A stretch of DNA of 64,000 nt, from positions 35,127,067 to 35,191,066 of the forward strand of contig CM077831.1 of the NCBI GenBank assembly GCA_039720395.1, in the 5' to 3' direction. Shown in pieces: positions 12,825-25,684 of this stretch. A program made the position numbers and the translations under genes. This DNA comes from Liquidambar formosana (taxonomy: Eukaryota > Streptophyta > Magnoliopsida > Saxifragales > Altingiaceae). Each line of letters opens with the position of its first letter. The stretch's first letter is position 1. The notes below the pieces were generated by a model. That model saw nothing but the letters and a program-made list of their open reading frames with translations, had not been told where the DNA came from and searched no databases.

Positions 12825-12963
12825 TGCGCGATCACTGCTAGATGAGATGACCACCAAAGCATTGCAAAAGAAAGCTGTTGGGAAATTGATGGCTCATTCT
12901 CGGAAGATGATTAGCAGATATTACCGTGGACTGTCAACCCGTATAGGGATTCCAATGGTGCCG
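12825..12963 (+). pseudogene. Exon-like remnant, unrecognised
   Basis: An open frame of about 45 codons runs from near 12825, includes an ATG at 12849 (MTTKALQKKAVGKLMA) and ends at GGTGCCG followed by the consensus donor GTAAGT at 12964. It is basic and helical (KKAVGKLMAHSRKMISRYYR). An in-frame stop lies just upstream and no acceptor or neighbouring exon is obvious. It could be one exon of a decayed or captured gene. No function is assigned. Confidence 0.25.
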
Positions 12964-14867
12964 GTAAGTCAGCAATTTTGTTCCATTTCTACTGGGGATG
13001 GATTTGTGTAGGGCTGCTACTCGGATGGTCGGATTGGGTTGAGTTGATTGCCTACTCACGCCTCATCATAAGGGTTGAATAGCCCTATAGCAATTTTGTC
13101 CCACCCTCCCAAGAACGGCTCCAATTTGACATAAATGGCGTTGTTTTGCAAGATAGCGAAAAGGGTGCGTATTCCGAGAGCCAGAGCCATTGTTGGAGTC
13201 CGTTTGCCATAGCACCAATTATCCTTCACAATCTGGCCCAACCTCATACCATCGCATCATTAACTTGTCACTCGTATGTGTTCACAAACATCATCAAATG
13301 AGCCATGATTTACCCGTTCTTTTGCTCTGTAGCTTAATTTAGTCAAGGCGGCTTCTATGTTTATTCAATCAAACACTTCAATGAACATGTAATACAACAC
13401 CACCCATCCTCTCCCTCTCTCCATGTTACATATAGAGAGAAAATGAGTCACAGAGATGTCTCCTTCTATAGAGAGACACAGAAGTTTTAGAGAGAGTGAG
13501 CCTTTTTGCGGGGCCGCCCGGGGGGGGGGGGGGGGAGAGAGAGAGAGAGAGGGAGACGTGAAAAATCTATCATTCCTTTTCTCCCCCCATTATCATTATT
13601 TTTACATACATAATACTTATATATGTATGCATGCATGTATGGGTTATAAAGAGGAAAGAACCACTCATAATGTGATGCGGTCCTAGACATGATCACTAAT
13701 TAATAATTGTGGCGAGAGCATCCAATAATTTAGTAAAGAAAGGGAATAGACAAAACGAATATGTTTAATCCTCCAACCTTCTCATCAACTTGATAATGAC
13801 CAGAATGGTGTCAAGAAAGACAACAGTGTAAAAACTTTTGTTCTACAAAATTGTGTTATTTCCCATCTCACTCCACATGTGTGGAATTAAATATATTCAT
13901 GAGTGTTTAGTCTTTACAAACCTTAATACCTATCTCCATTTGAAGTTGAACCAATTGTCTTTGACAGCAACAGCAAGAAAATAATACCAATGGAAAATGG
14001 CCATTAGAAGTATGATACGTGAATGAGTTTATATTTGTGAATTTCAAACTGAAGCCGTACACAAATTTTACTCCTTTGCCCTGTGAAAAGGAATGAGAAC
14101 TATTATTAGCAACATTGGGCAACAATAATGATGGCTAAACCCCATCAGAAACCCTCTCCACCCAATAAAATGATGATGAAAAAAAAAAAAAAAAACTTCC
14201 CACCACCAGTGCTAAATACTACTAATTGTAGCAGAATATCTGAAATCTAAAAAAAAGAATTCTCTTAGATAAATGAAAAGGAATTAATGTCAATATATTC
14301 TCTAGTAAGAATGTATAAGTGACAATGAAGTATTCTATCTTATATTTGCATAAATAATATAATAAGAAGTCAACCCACAATGATATAGGATCCTCAATGT
14401 CGTCTAAAACACTAAACAGTTTTTGTCAAATGAAATAGAGACCAAAACAATAACAAATTTCACTTCCAACTCCCAAGCCCAAAATCCATATTCCAAATAC
14501 AGTAACTGTCTGATGACATCATGACAACCTAGCAAAACCACTGCTATAAATTGCAGCCCAATAAAAAAAGTGTAAAGGCTTGATTTCATCCTTATACACA
14601 AACATTTTAACAACATGGAAAATGCATAATGTTTTACTAACTCAGTGCAAAATAGATTAAATATGTTACAGAGCATATATCTTCACTATATACCAAATTT
14701 AAATAACATATCATGCCTCTTCCACAGGGCAAGCTGCATGACACTAGAGGATGCTAAAACATTGGATATATAATATAACTGCAGAGAAAGTTACAAATTT
14801 CAGAAGGTGAAAAACAAGCAGTTAATACAAATTGATAAATTATAAATATAAAGTGATATATTGCCAT
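12964..14867. other. Spacer between the DTC and EF-P 3' ends
   Basis: The two genes converge here. I see no gene. A G16 run at 13520-13535 followed by GA repeats to about 13550 is a simple repeat. The minus-strand frame at 14404-14676 has no exon features. The part nearest 14867 should hold the EF-P 3' UTR. Confidence 0.6.
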
Positions 14868-15459
14868 TTACCTGGTGATATATGAATCATCAGAAGTATC
14901 AATAACTATTGCATCACCAGTAATGATGAAAGGTGGTGCCTGGGGAATTTGCAAAACATATCAGAAACACTAAATGAAAAGTAAGTAAAAATTTATAAAT
15001 GTGTAGTAGCAGTCTCTCAACTCAAAACCCGAAATTATTATTATTATTATTATTATTTATTTTATTTTTGTGTGTGTGTGTGTGTGTGGATAACTAAACC
15101 TGAAAGATATTGCAGTGCCACAAATATGCTAAGGAATGGATTAGCAGAAGAATTAATAGAACCTGTACTAAGGTGCACAAAATAATGCCCATGCTCACTC
15201 TTCACTCTTCAGAGAGCGACGACAACTAGCATCTAAAAACATTCAAATGATGAAATGAACATAGCTGCAAGATACCAATATCTGTTTTTTTTCCCGTAGT
15301 GGGGACACCAGAAAACATTACAAATGAGAGCTTTATACGCTGGCATTCCACCACTCTACATAAAAATAAGAACTTACACCATATGGGTTCCCCAGGTACG
15401 TCTTATTTTTTAAAGCAAGCAGGTATTGTTCCCTACGCTCTGGCATCTGCACAGAATTA

Positions 15460-15511
<52 letters not shown>

Positions 15512-18290
15512 GATATCAAGTCTTAGGCCATATCATCATTGATTTCAGGTCATGCTATAAGAGCTCAGAGTTATATTCAAAGCAAAGATGGTAGGGCAGC
15601 ATATGTATACCTAAAACTCTATAAGAATCCTTGAATGAAACCCCAAAAAATAATATTTGCAACAGCCCTAGCCCCCATCATTGTTGGCTTTGTGTCATGC
15701 TATAAAAATTCTGGAGCTAGCTTCAAACAAAAGGTTGTAGGACAGTATATTTACATTCCTAAAACTCTAAAAGAATCTTACAATGAGATAATAAAGTTCT
15801 TCAGGAAAGAAAATAATTAAAGAAGTGAGTAATTTAAAGGATAAAAATTATTACATGTTCAACTTACCAGAACAGTTAGGCCATTGTCAAGCAAAACCCT
15901 TTTATATCTGCGTTTAAGAAAAGCATAATAAGAAAATTCTCAAGTTATAAGCAAATCAGACACCAAATGATCCAGCAGGTGAAATTTATTATAATAACAA
16001 TCACTACTAGCTAGAATGTTAAAATCCTAGCCCAATACAATAATTGAACTAAGTTTCCCCAGGGAGCCACATTTGAAAGAACATTTACATTTTGATCAAT
16101 ACAAGTTTCAAAAGACAGTCATGTATAATCCTTGAGATCGAATGGAGAAATGAAAGTTGTGACTTTGTTTCAGATCTTACTAAGGGGTCCATTTCTCCCA
16201 CTCAACCAGATTTTACATAATCTTCCATGACGAATCAATTAAATAATAATAATAACAACTTGACGTTGTGATATTTAACACTCATATGTCCCACCACACA
16301 ATTAAATTTTGGAATAATAAAGTTTCTTATGAAATTGATGGAAAAAATTATGTATATATGGCGGAATTTCAAGCACACAAGCAAAATTGAGACATTCAGA
16401 GCAGAATTGAAGGATGAAGCAAATTAACATATGTAAACACAAAATGGAAAGTCTGCAGAATGATGACACATACTGAGGTGTGGCTGTAATCCCCTTCATA
16501 TGACCTTGTGCTTCAGCAACCGTGCATGTCACGCGTTTTGGAACTGATGCAGACATTGGTCTTCCATCATATAACTGCAGCATAACTTTCATGTCATCTG
16601 TTCATCAAATAATATCATATTTCAGCTCTTGAAATTCACTGTAAACTTTTGCAACTAATGATGATTAGTTAGTGAGGATAAATAAATAAATAAATAAAAT
16701 AAAAAACAGCATTGTGCATGTGTGTAGGCTAGATGGTGGTGAGTGGTGGTGGAAAAAGTGTAGGTACCAATGTGGTGGTGAGGTGAGCTGGTTGCAAGTA
16801 GTGCACCGGTGCTGGGGTGGCAGAGGTGGCACAGCACAAGTCGGAAGGACATGCTGGTGTGGTGGTAGTATTAGGTAGGAGTGGTTGGTGGTGGAGGTGC
16901 AGTGGCGATGTGCTGCTAGTGGTAGTGGAAATGCTATTCGCCCAGATGCCAGGACAACAGTTAGGCAGTGGTTTTGTAGTCAAGTGGTTGCAGGTGAAAA
17001 GCTTAATTAAATAATATGGATTATGATTTAAGAAATAGATTTTGATGATATTTAATTAGAAGTACCTCTATGTGCATCAATTGCTACTAAGGGCTTAACT
17101 AGAGGGAAAACTTAAGCGAGCTTCAGAAACCTTTGCTTTATATAATAGCATAGTTAACATCACAAAAGAGAGCATACACTTTGAAATCCCAGTCCAAAAA
17201 TTATATCAACCTTTTAGATACACAGCAGCCTTGCCAAACAAATCTTTGGACACTTCAATTTGTTCAAATGTGTCAGGCCTGATTAAAATAACAAAGATAA
17301 AGCATTCTCAGTAAAAAAATTTCAGTGTAAATCTTTAAGACGTGCACATGATAAAAGAATTGGGAAGTTGAAAGAAGAACACCCAGTGGAACTCACTCCA
17401 TTAAAACTATATTGTCTCCATCTGTATACAAATATGTCATTGACTTCTCTTCAACAAATACTCCTGCAGCACAACAACAAATGGGATTAACCTGAAATCA
17501 CGAGTAATTATAGCCCCGAAAAAAAGTTTTGATAAAAGGTAGGCGAACGGTATGTTGACTATTTAATGAGCTAACCTAGTGTTATATTGTTAGTTGGTAG
17601 GCTGAGTTACAAATGGAACCTCGGAGCAAGATGGCAATGATCCTTCCCAAAGGAATTTTGAGTAAGAGAGAGATTTGCCCAACCAACAGGGTTTAGCATT
17701 GACTTATTGGAGATAAGGAAGCGTAGACTTATGGAAGCAACATAATTATATAACAATTAGTGCAGCTGTATGTCACATTGGAATCGAAATGGTAAGACAG
17801 TATAAGTCCTTGCGAAATTGATCTAATATTGAATTCCAGAATGAATTGATGTTACAACTTTAAATTACCATAGCAGGTGGTAAAAGCATGCACAACTACA
17901 GAAAATCCATATTGATTCTGAGTATTTTATGCAGCAGTTCCATCATTACATAACATTCATGGTGGATGCAACAGGATAACCTCAATCCACACGGAAAATC
18001 CTGCCATTCGAATACTTGCCTATATTTTAAGTCACTGTTATAATAACATGGAATTTTCCACCAAACCAATGTCAACCTCTAGATAACAGTCTCCTATGTA
18101 ATAACTATCAACCAGTGTAGATTATTTGAATCAACAAATTGCTTAAAAAGTTAGAAAGCATACTTTCAATAGCCTCATCTGTACGAAACCTATCATTTAA
18201 TTTGTTTCCACTGTCAACGTCACGAAGCTCCACCTGTAATCCATGAAAACAGTTTACTTTCCAAGGAACATCAAGGAAATGCCAAACCAA

Positions 18291-18321
<31 letters not shown>

Positions 18322-20382
18322 AGGGGGAAAAATCATTTGAGGGAATGAATTTCACGCAGGAATAAAGGCTTTGCGGTGCTGAAGGCAATAACACCTTCAA
18401 ACCTTGTTAGGTGTTGATTTTTATTACTAGCCTTTTTGGTGCTGAAGGAAACATCACTTCAAACCTGGCTAGGTGTTGATTCCTATCCTTGAACTATCCT
18501 TATTCACTTGACCCACTTTTACAACCTCAAATTTTAGTTTTTCTTTTCTTTTTATATTTCATTTTCATTCATCTAAAATCCTTGTTTTACTAAATTTTGA
18601 GGTCTTCATAACTAACAGCAGTCTCCCAACCATCCCATGATAAGAATTACCACCCCTGAATTGATAATGTGACATCTGTCAAACCAACGTTGAAGTATGA
18701 ATGGATTTGCTAATTATATAAACTCATACTAAAATCAAATCAGTTGATAAAAAAACTACATAATTAAACCCCACCCCATTTTCTTTATTTTATTTCTACC
18801 ACAACATACACAGATCGAAGTAGCATGCTGAATTTATTTCACTAACACATAAATGACAATTGTGCTTGCTAACCAAAAGGCAAAAGCAAGACTAAATATG
18901 TGGGGATGAATTTTATTTTATTTCCTTTCTGCAAGCTCGTTATTGCAGACTAGACAACCAATTTGACTCTTTAAATAGTTGCATTGCATATGCATTAGTG
19001 GTATTAAGTGAAAACGCAAAAGAGATAAGCAAACTAGGCACTATAGTTTTCCTATAAACACATGCACCCAACCTTGCATTGGATGTCTAATCAAAGTAAA
19101 TTTAAATAATCAAATACCAAAATATATTGGGACACAAAGGCTTTAGAAATAAACCTGTATCGTTGCCCCTCCTCTTCCATGCTGTGTATGCTGTGCTTTT
19201 AGGACCTAAACCAAGTTGAATATCCAAGAATGGCATTAGATCAAGAAATGCTACACATGTTAATTTGGGGGCAAAACAAGAAAAGGTGAAAGGACTCAAC
19301 TGGTTACCTGGTAAATACGTCCTGAAAAAGTAGAATAAGTCCACCCAAAATACAAAATCAAAATGAAGTGTAGTTAGTAGAGACATAATTCCCAGAGAAT
19401 ATTCAAATTAAGATTACTTCCTGAATTGCATGGTGAATTAACCTTTCTTTTGGACCACATTTCCTACTCTGACCTGCACCATTGTTTGAAATAATCACAA
19501 ACTTATAAAATCTTATTAAAGAACAATAAACAAAAAAATAAAAATAAAAATAAAAATTGTCATACAGTGCACAGGTTTCAACCAATAACTACAATTAACA
19601 TTCCATGAGCCCAAAATCAGAGTCATTATTCATCTTATAAAACGTTCCATATCATGATTTAAATTAGAACTTAACATCTATCATATTGAGATTAATTGAT
19701 ACATCAATGTAGAAGCTTCCATTTTCAAACCATGCACTCAATTATTTTTCTGTCATCAAAACCAAAATCAACTTTTACACACTTTATCTTCGCATCAAAA
19801 GGCTTGGGTAGCGATTTTTTTCTTCATTCTGAACAGCAACTAGTAACATCTCTTCCTCCACTGTTCAGTAGTAAAGGAATTCTGGAACGTTCTATTTGCC
19901 TAGCAGCTCTTGAGTACTGCAAGGACTGTAAGTGATCTTCTTAATTATCGATGGTTCGTAATAAGGAGAAAGGATTTCCCAGATCACACAGAAAGCGTCA
20001 TTGATATTTCTTCTTTAGTCTAATGGGGAGTTATACACCTATACCCCAACTCCAATCGAATAACATACATAAAATAAATAGTTCAACATTACCATGGTGC
20101 CAGAAATCGATCGAATTACAATAGCTAAATATATTTGTGCATATATGTGTGTATGTGAGAGAGAGAGGGACTTACGTCGGAGCCGGAAACTTTGGCACCG
20201 CGGTGTTGAATGGCGGACCAAGGAGAGTCGAGGAGGTTTCGATTTATAGAAACGTGGTCGGATAAGTTTGTGAATGGGTGTGACGATGGTCTGACTGTGG
20301 TTAGGGTTCTGAACTGGAGCGAAGAGGTTGCAGTGAGGGGGAGAACTTGAGAGAGTCGTTTGCGAAGAAGAAGAAGACGCAT
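14868..20382 (-). CDS. EFP: Organelle-targeted translation elongation factor P (EF-P)
   Basis: Ten exons, in transcript order: 20382-20176, 19473-19443, 19321-19308, 19205-19155, 18233-18164, 17463-17397, 17278-17211, 16597-16474, 15907-15868 and 14939-14868. They join in phase to 744 nt, 247 residues plus stop. EF-P relieves ribosome stalling at proline runs. The first 69 residues (MRLLLLRKRLSQVLPL..., Arg/Ser-rich, few acids) look like a mitochondrial or plastid transit peptide, and bacterial EF-P (about 188 residues) lacks them. The rest covers all three domains: N-terminal RVGNVVQKKGRIYQVLKAQH, the tip loop TQHGRGGA, the middle RFRTDEAIERVFV, LYTDGDNIVLMEPDTFEQ, and the C-terminal FIITGDAIVIDTSDDSYITR. 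The residue aligned with the modified tip Lys of E. coli EF-P is Arg95. One exon is only 14 nt. The final ACC AGG TAA also reads as a donor, so a short extra 3' exon is possible. Confidence 0.93.
15460..15512. repeat. Compound (CT)n-(AC)n microsatellite
   Basis: About 14 CT units run directly into about 12 AC units, inside the last EF-P intron. It is a simple sequence repeat; a TGTG run and an ATT run also occur at about 15030-15088. Confidence 0.9.
16735..16930. repeat. GGT/GTG-rich stretch in an EF-P intron
   Basis: On the plus strand this 195-bp stretch is G/T-rich with many GGTGG and GTGGTGG units, unlike the AT-rich surroundings. It produces long but meaningless open frames on both strands (Thr/His/Pro-rich on the minus strand). 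It lies in the intron between EF-P exons 17211-17278 and 16474-16597. Confidence 0.6.
18368..18490. repeat. Tandem duplication, period about 63 bp
   Basis: Two adjacent diverged copies share GGTGCTGAAGG, then TCAAACCT and TAGGTGTTGATT. They lie in an EF-P intron, just left of an (AAG)n run at 18299-18322. Confidence 0.7.
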
Positions 20383-20823
20383 TTTCGTACGGACGATTCG
20401 AGTTGGATTGGAGCTCGGACGTGTATCGTGTGATCTATGAATTTATGTGCTCCACTGTGAATCGCATCCCACTGATTATTCAGTATTTAAGAATTGAGAC
20501 CTCCTCTGGATCGAGAAAGCGTTTTTATTAATAGCCCTTTCAATATAACAGAAAGCGTGTTTTATAACATGCCAACATAGATATTTGAAAAAGTGGGAGA
20601 GACCATGGCAAGAGGGGATGAGGGCGCCCACATAGCAACTTTATTCCACAGGATATAGGATGTCAAAATACATATCATATTGTGGGAAGACGAAAGGGGC
20701 TGAGGGAGCTGCAAAGGTTGGTTTGGTAGAAAGAGAGTTTTACAGAGAGAAAGAGGGGGGCAGAGAAAGAGAGTGAGAGAGAGGGAGGACATCTGGGAAC
20801 TGTGAATCGTGCTGTGTTCGTTC
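20383..20823. promoter_or_regulatory. Divergent promoter region between EF-P and APRL
   Basis: Only 441 bp separate the start codons of the minus-strand EF-P and plus-strand APRL genes, so both 5' UTRs and core promoters must lie here or in the leaders. A GA-rich block at 20725-20790 precedes the APRL start. No single strong TATA box stands out for either gene. A shared promoter is inference from spacing. Confidence 0.55.
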
Positions 20824-23800
20824 ATGGCGGCGTCGATGAATCATGTGATATTGATGTGCATATTCACAGCTGCATCTTCGATTCAGATGGTTTCATCATC
20901 ATCATCATCGTCAATGTCTACATGCCATCCCCAATCAAATACGTTACTCAACGATCTCCAGTTCCAATGCCCCCTCTCGATCTCGCCTTCTTCGCCTATA
21001 GAGGTATGGGGTATCCCTTTCTTTTTCATACATACACATAGATGTGTGTGTGTGTCTGTAATGGTGTTGAGGCTTGTGGAATGGTATTGAGGCTTGAAAG
21101 ATTTTCATTTTGTTTTCTTGTGTGTTCTTTTGCTAGTTCTTGTTGGGTTTTGTCTTCTTTAGTTTGTTTGTGTTTTTGAAATAGGGTTTTAGGAGTAATC
21201 CCAGAGTGGTTTTTCATAAATCGTTTTTATTCGTACACTTAGGGAAGAAATAGTCATGGATACTGTGTTGCTGACAAATGCACATTTGTTGCATCCTCCA
21301 CAATCTTTTGCATTTACTGAATTGTCTATTAACATGTGCCCTAAAGGGTACAATACATTTAGTGAATCAAATAATGTTGAGAAAACATGAAAATGCATAG
21401 AAAAATGTATAGATGCAGCGAAAATAGTGGAAACACATTTTCTGTGTTCTTTGCTTCATTAAATGCACCTTACCATGTGCCTCAGGGCATGGACCCTTTA
21501 TTGAATTGATTTTTTCTGGGGAAAAGATTCTAATGTTTCGTGAGTTTGTTCTAACTTTTAATCATAGCTTTCCATAGATGACAGATATTTGGTCCTTATA
21601 GTGTTATTCGTTCATCCTTCAGGATTACGAGGAAGCATGTAATGTGTATCCATGGATAGGAAAAATATTATAGGCACTAATTTACTATTACTAGAAAAAC
21701 GCACATGCAAACATAACTCACTGAAAGCTATCTTCTAATCCAGGTGGCATGTTTAGTTAAATGATTTTGGATCCACTATCATTTAGGTAGTCATATGTAA
21801 GATATCGGATATGCACAAGTCAATATGCTTAATGATTTCCATAATTTGTAAATTTCATAACCTAGTAATAAAGACTTTGAGGATGTCGTTTTCGAAAAGT
21901 CATTCCGTCCTACAAATAATGCTTGTGCAGTTATCCCAAACTTTTCATGGGTTTAAATAGCAAATGCAAACTCTAAGTGGGTCTATGTGTTACCCTGACA
22001 TGGTGCCCTTGCATTCCTTGGGCTCGTAAAGACTAAGGTGCCTGTATTGAACGCTTCTTATATTTTGAATTGTCAGACCATGGTTCCCCCCCCCCCCCCT
22101 TCTCTCTCTCTCTCTCTCTGTGTCCAGTGAATCAGAAATGCGGAGAGACCAGTGTCCTTCAAAACATTTTGTCACAAGATTTCAGCAACCTGACATAAGG
22201 TGCTCCTGTTTGGGAAGAAAGATGCATATGAAACAATATTTGTGTCAGGAAATTTTACTACCCACAAAATTAGTAGTATGGTTATGAATATCACTAATAA
22301 AAATTGTAAATTCATAATATTAGTAGTATGAGTTTTATTATTATCACTAATAATAAGCATTAAATTTATGAGCTGTCAATGGAATAGCTTTGAGTGCATT
22401 TCATAAATAGAGTGTCTTATTATTTAAAATAGGAATTTGATTACTAAATAAGTAAATAGTATTGAAATTATTATTGAGTGTGAGGTAGGGACCTCGAATA
22501 TTTATGTGACTGCGAGTGTTGCTTAATTACATGTAAGGATAAGAGTTTAAAAATTTTTAAGAAGATGGTTTATGGATGTATATATGAACTGTTTAATGAC
22601 ATTGCTTAAATAGTTAAATGCTTCATAAGCCCTTTATATGATACAGCTTCTCCAAATGGCCGATGCAGTCTCTGACTCCCAATCATGTAGAAGTCTTTCA
22701 AACCTCACATTTTATTGCATTTTCTCTCCATCTCCATAAATATAGTAAGGTACAAGCACATTTTTTTATTATAAAGTGGTTTAACTTAATGCTTGGAACA
22801 CTGCATTCGCATAGGTTCTTCTCTGCGCCAAATATTATGCCATAAACTCATAAAGAAACTGTTTCAGAATCTTAACCACAAAGCCTACATTTTCCCTTTT
22901 GTTTCCCTCAAATTTCTAAATATTTTTCTGAACCCTTGAATGTCTTTCACTATTCCTTTTGATACGCCCATTGCATGAAGCTCTTTTTATAAATAAATAA
23001 ATTTGAAAAAATGAAAAGAAAAGAAAAGAAAAATTAAATGTTAGCAGTTATGATTTTGAGATGGACACTTTGCCTAAATTGTGGAGATGCTAAGTTATAT
23101 ACTTATATGATTTGAATTTTTTTTTCTTCACATTAAATGCCACGCACACCAAAGTTCTGAAAATGTCATGAAACTTGTAATTGTCCTTGTTTAAGAATTA
23201 TAAGATAACCAGTGTTTTTGGATGTTCTACCAGTGTTTTTGGATGTTCTATCATGTGTGTAGAATGGGCATATGCATTTCCTGTTTAGCTAGCTGAGGTA
23301 ACGTTTAGTTAAGTTGGAATTAATTGGCTTCCTTTTAACTAATCTTTTCATTTTCTTGGCATTATTTAATGGAAGTTTGGATTGATTTTTTAGTTATGAC
23401 CAATTTCAATATTGCTGGACATTCAATAGAAGATGTATTGCTTTTTCAACTAAAACATTAAGTACCTTTTCTTTTACTAAATTTTGAGATTTTTTTTTTT
23501 AAAATTTTTATTTTTATAATCATTACTGCTATTTCTTCATTAATTCATCTATTCTACTTGCAAAGTATTATTGGTAGTTCAGTCTTACTCCTTGGTGGTG
23601 AAAATTTAACATATTTAGTTATTTACAATAGGAGTCATCCCAGGATCTGCTATGGGTCTTTGAGTCTTTCTATTAATCACATATTTTCATTGTTCATATC
23701 AGGCTGTATTATTGTTCTTTTATCTTACAAACAATAATTGTAATGGGTTATTGTGGTATATGTTTCATGGATTTGATATATGAACCTTGCACATGATTTG

Positions 23801-25684
23801 CTTGTAATGAAATAAAACGTGAGGGTTACTTATGTTTATTTTGTTTTGTTTTCGAAGATGGATGGGGATTCCCTTGACAGAGCTTTAAGTTCAACGCCGA
23901 GTAATGTATATTCTGCTGTACTCTTCTATGCTTCTTGGTGCCCATTTTCGTGTGGTGCTCGGTCCAAATTTGATGTTCTTAGTGCTGTGTTTCCTCAAAT
24001 CAGACATTTGGCAGTTGAACAATCTTTAGCTGTGCCAAGGTGGGGTGACATTGACTTAGTTATTTCTATTATTACTTGTGTGAAAGACTGGAAAGATTAG
24101 CCTCCTCCTGTCTGCTGAGAATGTGGGTTTGAATTGTTAATTGGTCGATCCCAGGATATATTTTAGTTCAGGTTCTGAACTTTGATCCAGGTGCAGCAGT
24201 TTACACTTTGGGTTTGGCTTTTCTATTGTGTGAACTTCTGTAGTCACCAATCTTGTTGTTTGGCCAGTCACATCACGTGACATCTGTATCACATCAGGGT
24301 TTTGTTGGTGCTTATATTTTCACTGAAAAGGTGAAATCTGCCATGTGGTATTTGCTGTGTCCCTCCTGTGGGCTTCTTGGTTAAAAGGTGGTCGCATCCC
24401 TCCACATTGTGATGCGGTGAAATGTGATGGTTGACCTGACAAATCTGTGTTGCTTGTATGGTGGAGGGGTTAAACCCTTATAATTTTCAAATAGAATCTT
24501 TTGGTGGGCTGTGTTTAATTTTTTGATAGCGCCAACTACATATTTGTGTTCTTAGGATCGGTGGATCTGCCAATAAATTGCCCTGTGGCAGATTCTGGTG
24601 GAGCTTAAAAGCTATATGTTTTGAGGGCAGAGAGAAAACTAAAATGGGGTATGAGAGATGTTGCTGCTCCACACCCTGTTGTTGTTCACATGTAATTTCT
24701 TTGTCATTTTCACAAAATCTACTCACCTGCTTCATGTGTCTTATTGCAGTGTGTTTTCAAGGTATGGGATTCATAGTTTGCCCTCAATATTGATGGTGAA
24801 CCAGACAACAAAAGTGTGGTATTATGGTCAAAAAGATCTCCATTCTCTTGCACGCTTCTACAAAAGAACTACAGGTAAGGATTCAAGTAAACAAAATTGA
24901 TACATATAACTTAGTAGGCATTTATGCCTTCTAAGGATTTGAGATCATTCCTTTGTTATGTAGCATTAGAAATGAATGCATTTTGTTTACTTATTTGAAA
25001 TTTTAAAATGTACCTTCTTCTTCACACTTCTAAAGATTATTTTCAGGTCTTATGGTTATGAAATGATCTTATTACATTTTTTTCCTCTAATTTTTGTTTT
25101 TCTGAGTTTCATTTTGTATAATGATTTCATTATAGAGAATGAACATCTGCCTTCAAATGCTTTGAGGAAAAAAAAAAGACAAGAGAAAAAAGGAAGAACA
25201 AACCTGATTCTAACATTGCTTTCACCCTCACATGTTTGTTTCCATACTAGGTCTTGAGCCTGTGGAATATTTTATTGAAGATCAACCCAGCTGCTCTGGA
25301 AGTGATGAAGATGTCCTTCTGCCCTGGAATGGGTCATCTTTGAGCGACCTTTTAATGAAGGAACCTTTTCTGGTATTCTCAGTGTTGTTCCTCTGCTTAA
25401 GAGCATTCCTATATTTCTTCCCAGAGATGTTATCTCGTCTTACAGCCCTGTGGGTCGCATATGTTCCACATCTGAAGTTGGGAATCTTTGGGGAGTCAAG
25501 CCAGCTTTTCTGGCGTGTTCTGCACCTAATAGATGTGAAGAGAGTGTGGAGCAAGTTGAAGCTATGTAAAACAAGGAACTTCCACAAAGGGGCTAAGAGT
25601 GCTCGGGTTTGGGCTTCATCGTTGGCATCTGTGTCGTTGGGTGAGACTTCTTCAGCGAGATCATCTCCCTCTGGGGATTCATAA
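20824..25684 (+). CDS. APRL: 5'-adenylylsulfate reductase-like (APRL) protein
   Basis: Exons 20824-21003, 23858-24039, 24750-24874 and 25251-25684 join in phase to 921 nt, 306 residues. The protein belongs to the plant APR-like group: a secretory signal, one thioredoxin-like domain and a C-terminal membrane anchor, without the sulfonucleotide reductase domain of true APR. The N terminus (residues about 5-22, then a Ser run) fits a signal peptide. The thioredoxin fold shows VLFYASWCPFSC at the active-site position and the cis-Pro segment GIHSLPSILMVNQ. Residues about 202-219 (FLVFSVLFLCLRAFLYFF) form a transmembrane helix, followed by a basic and Ser-rich tail ending SARSSPSGDS. The site reads CPFSC rather than a classical CxxC, so disulfide chemistry is uncertain. 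Two in-frame Met residues (1 and 5) could start translation. The first intron is about 2.85 kb and holds a poly-C/CT tract near 22086-22118. The subgroup (APRL5 or APRL7 type) is a guess. Confidence 0.93.
23209..23250. repeat. Perfect 21-bp tandem duplication
   Basis: CCAGTGTTTTTGGATGTTCT plus A occurs twice head to tail without mismatch, in APRL intron 1. It looks like a recent slippage duplication. Confidence 0.9.

Noticed and set aside
16655..17014. Thr/His/Pro-rich minus-strand frames and a plus-strand Gly/Val frame
   Set aside because: They come from the GGT-rich stretch inside an EF-P intron and have no domain or splice support.
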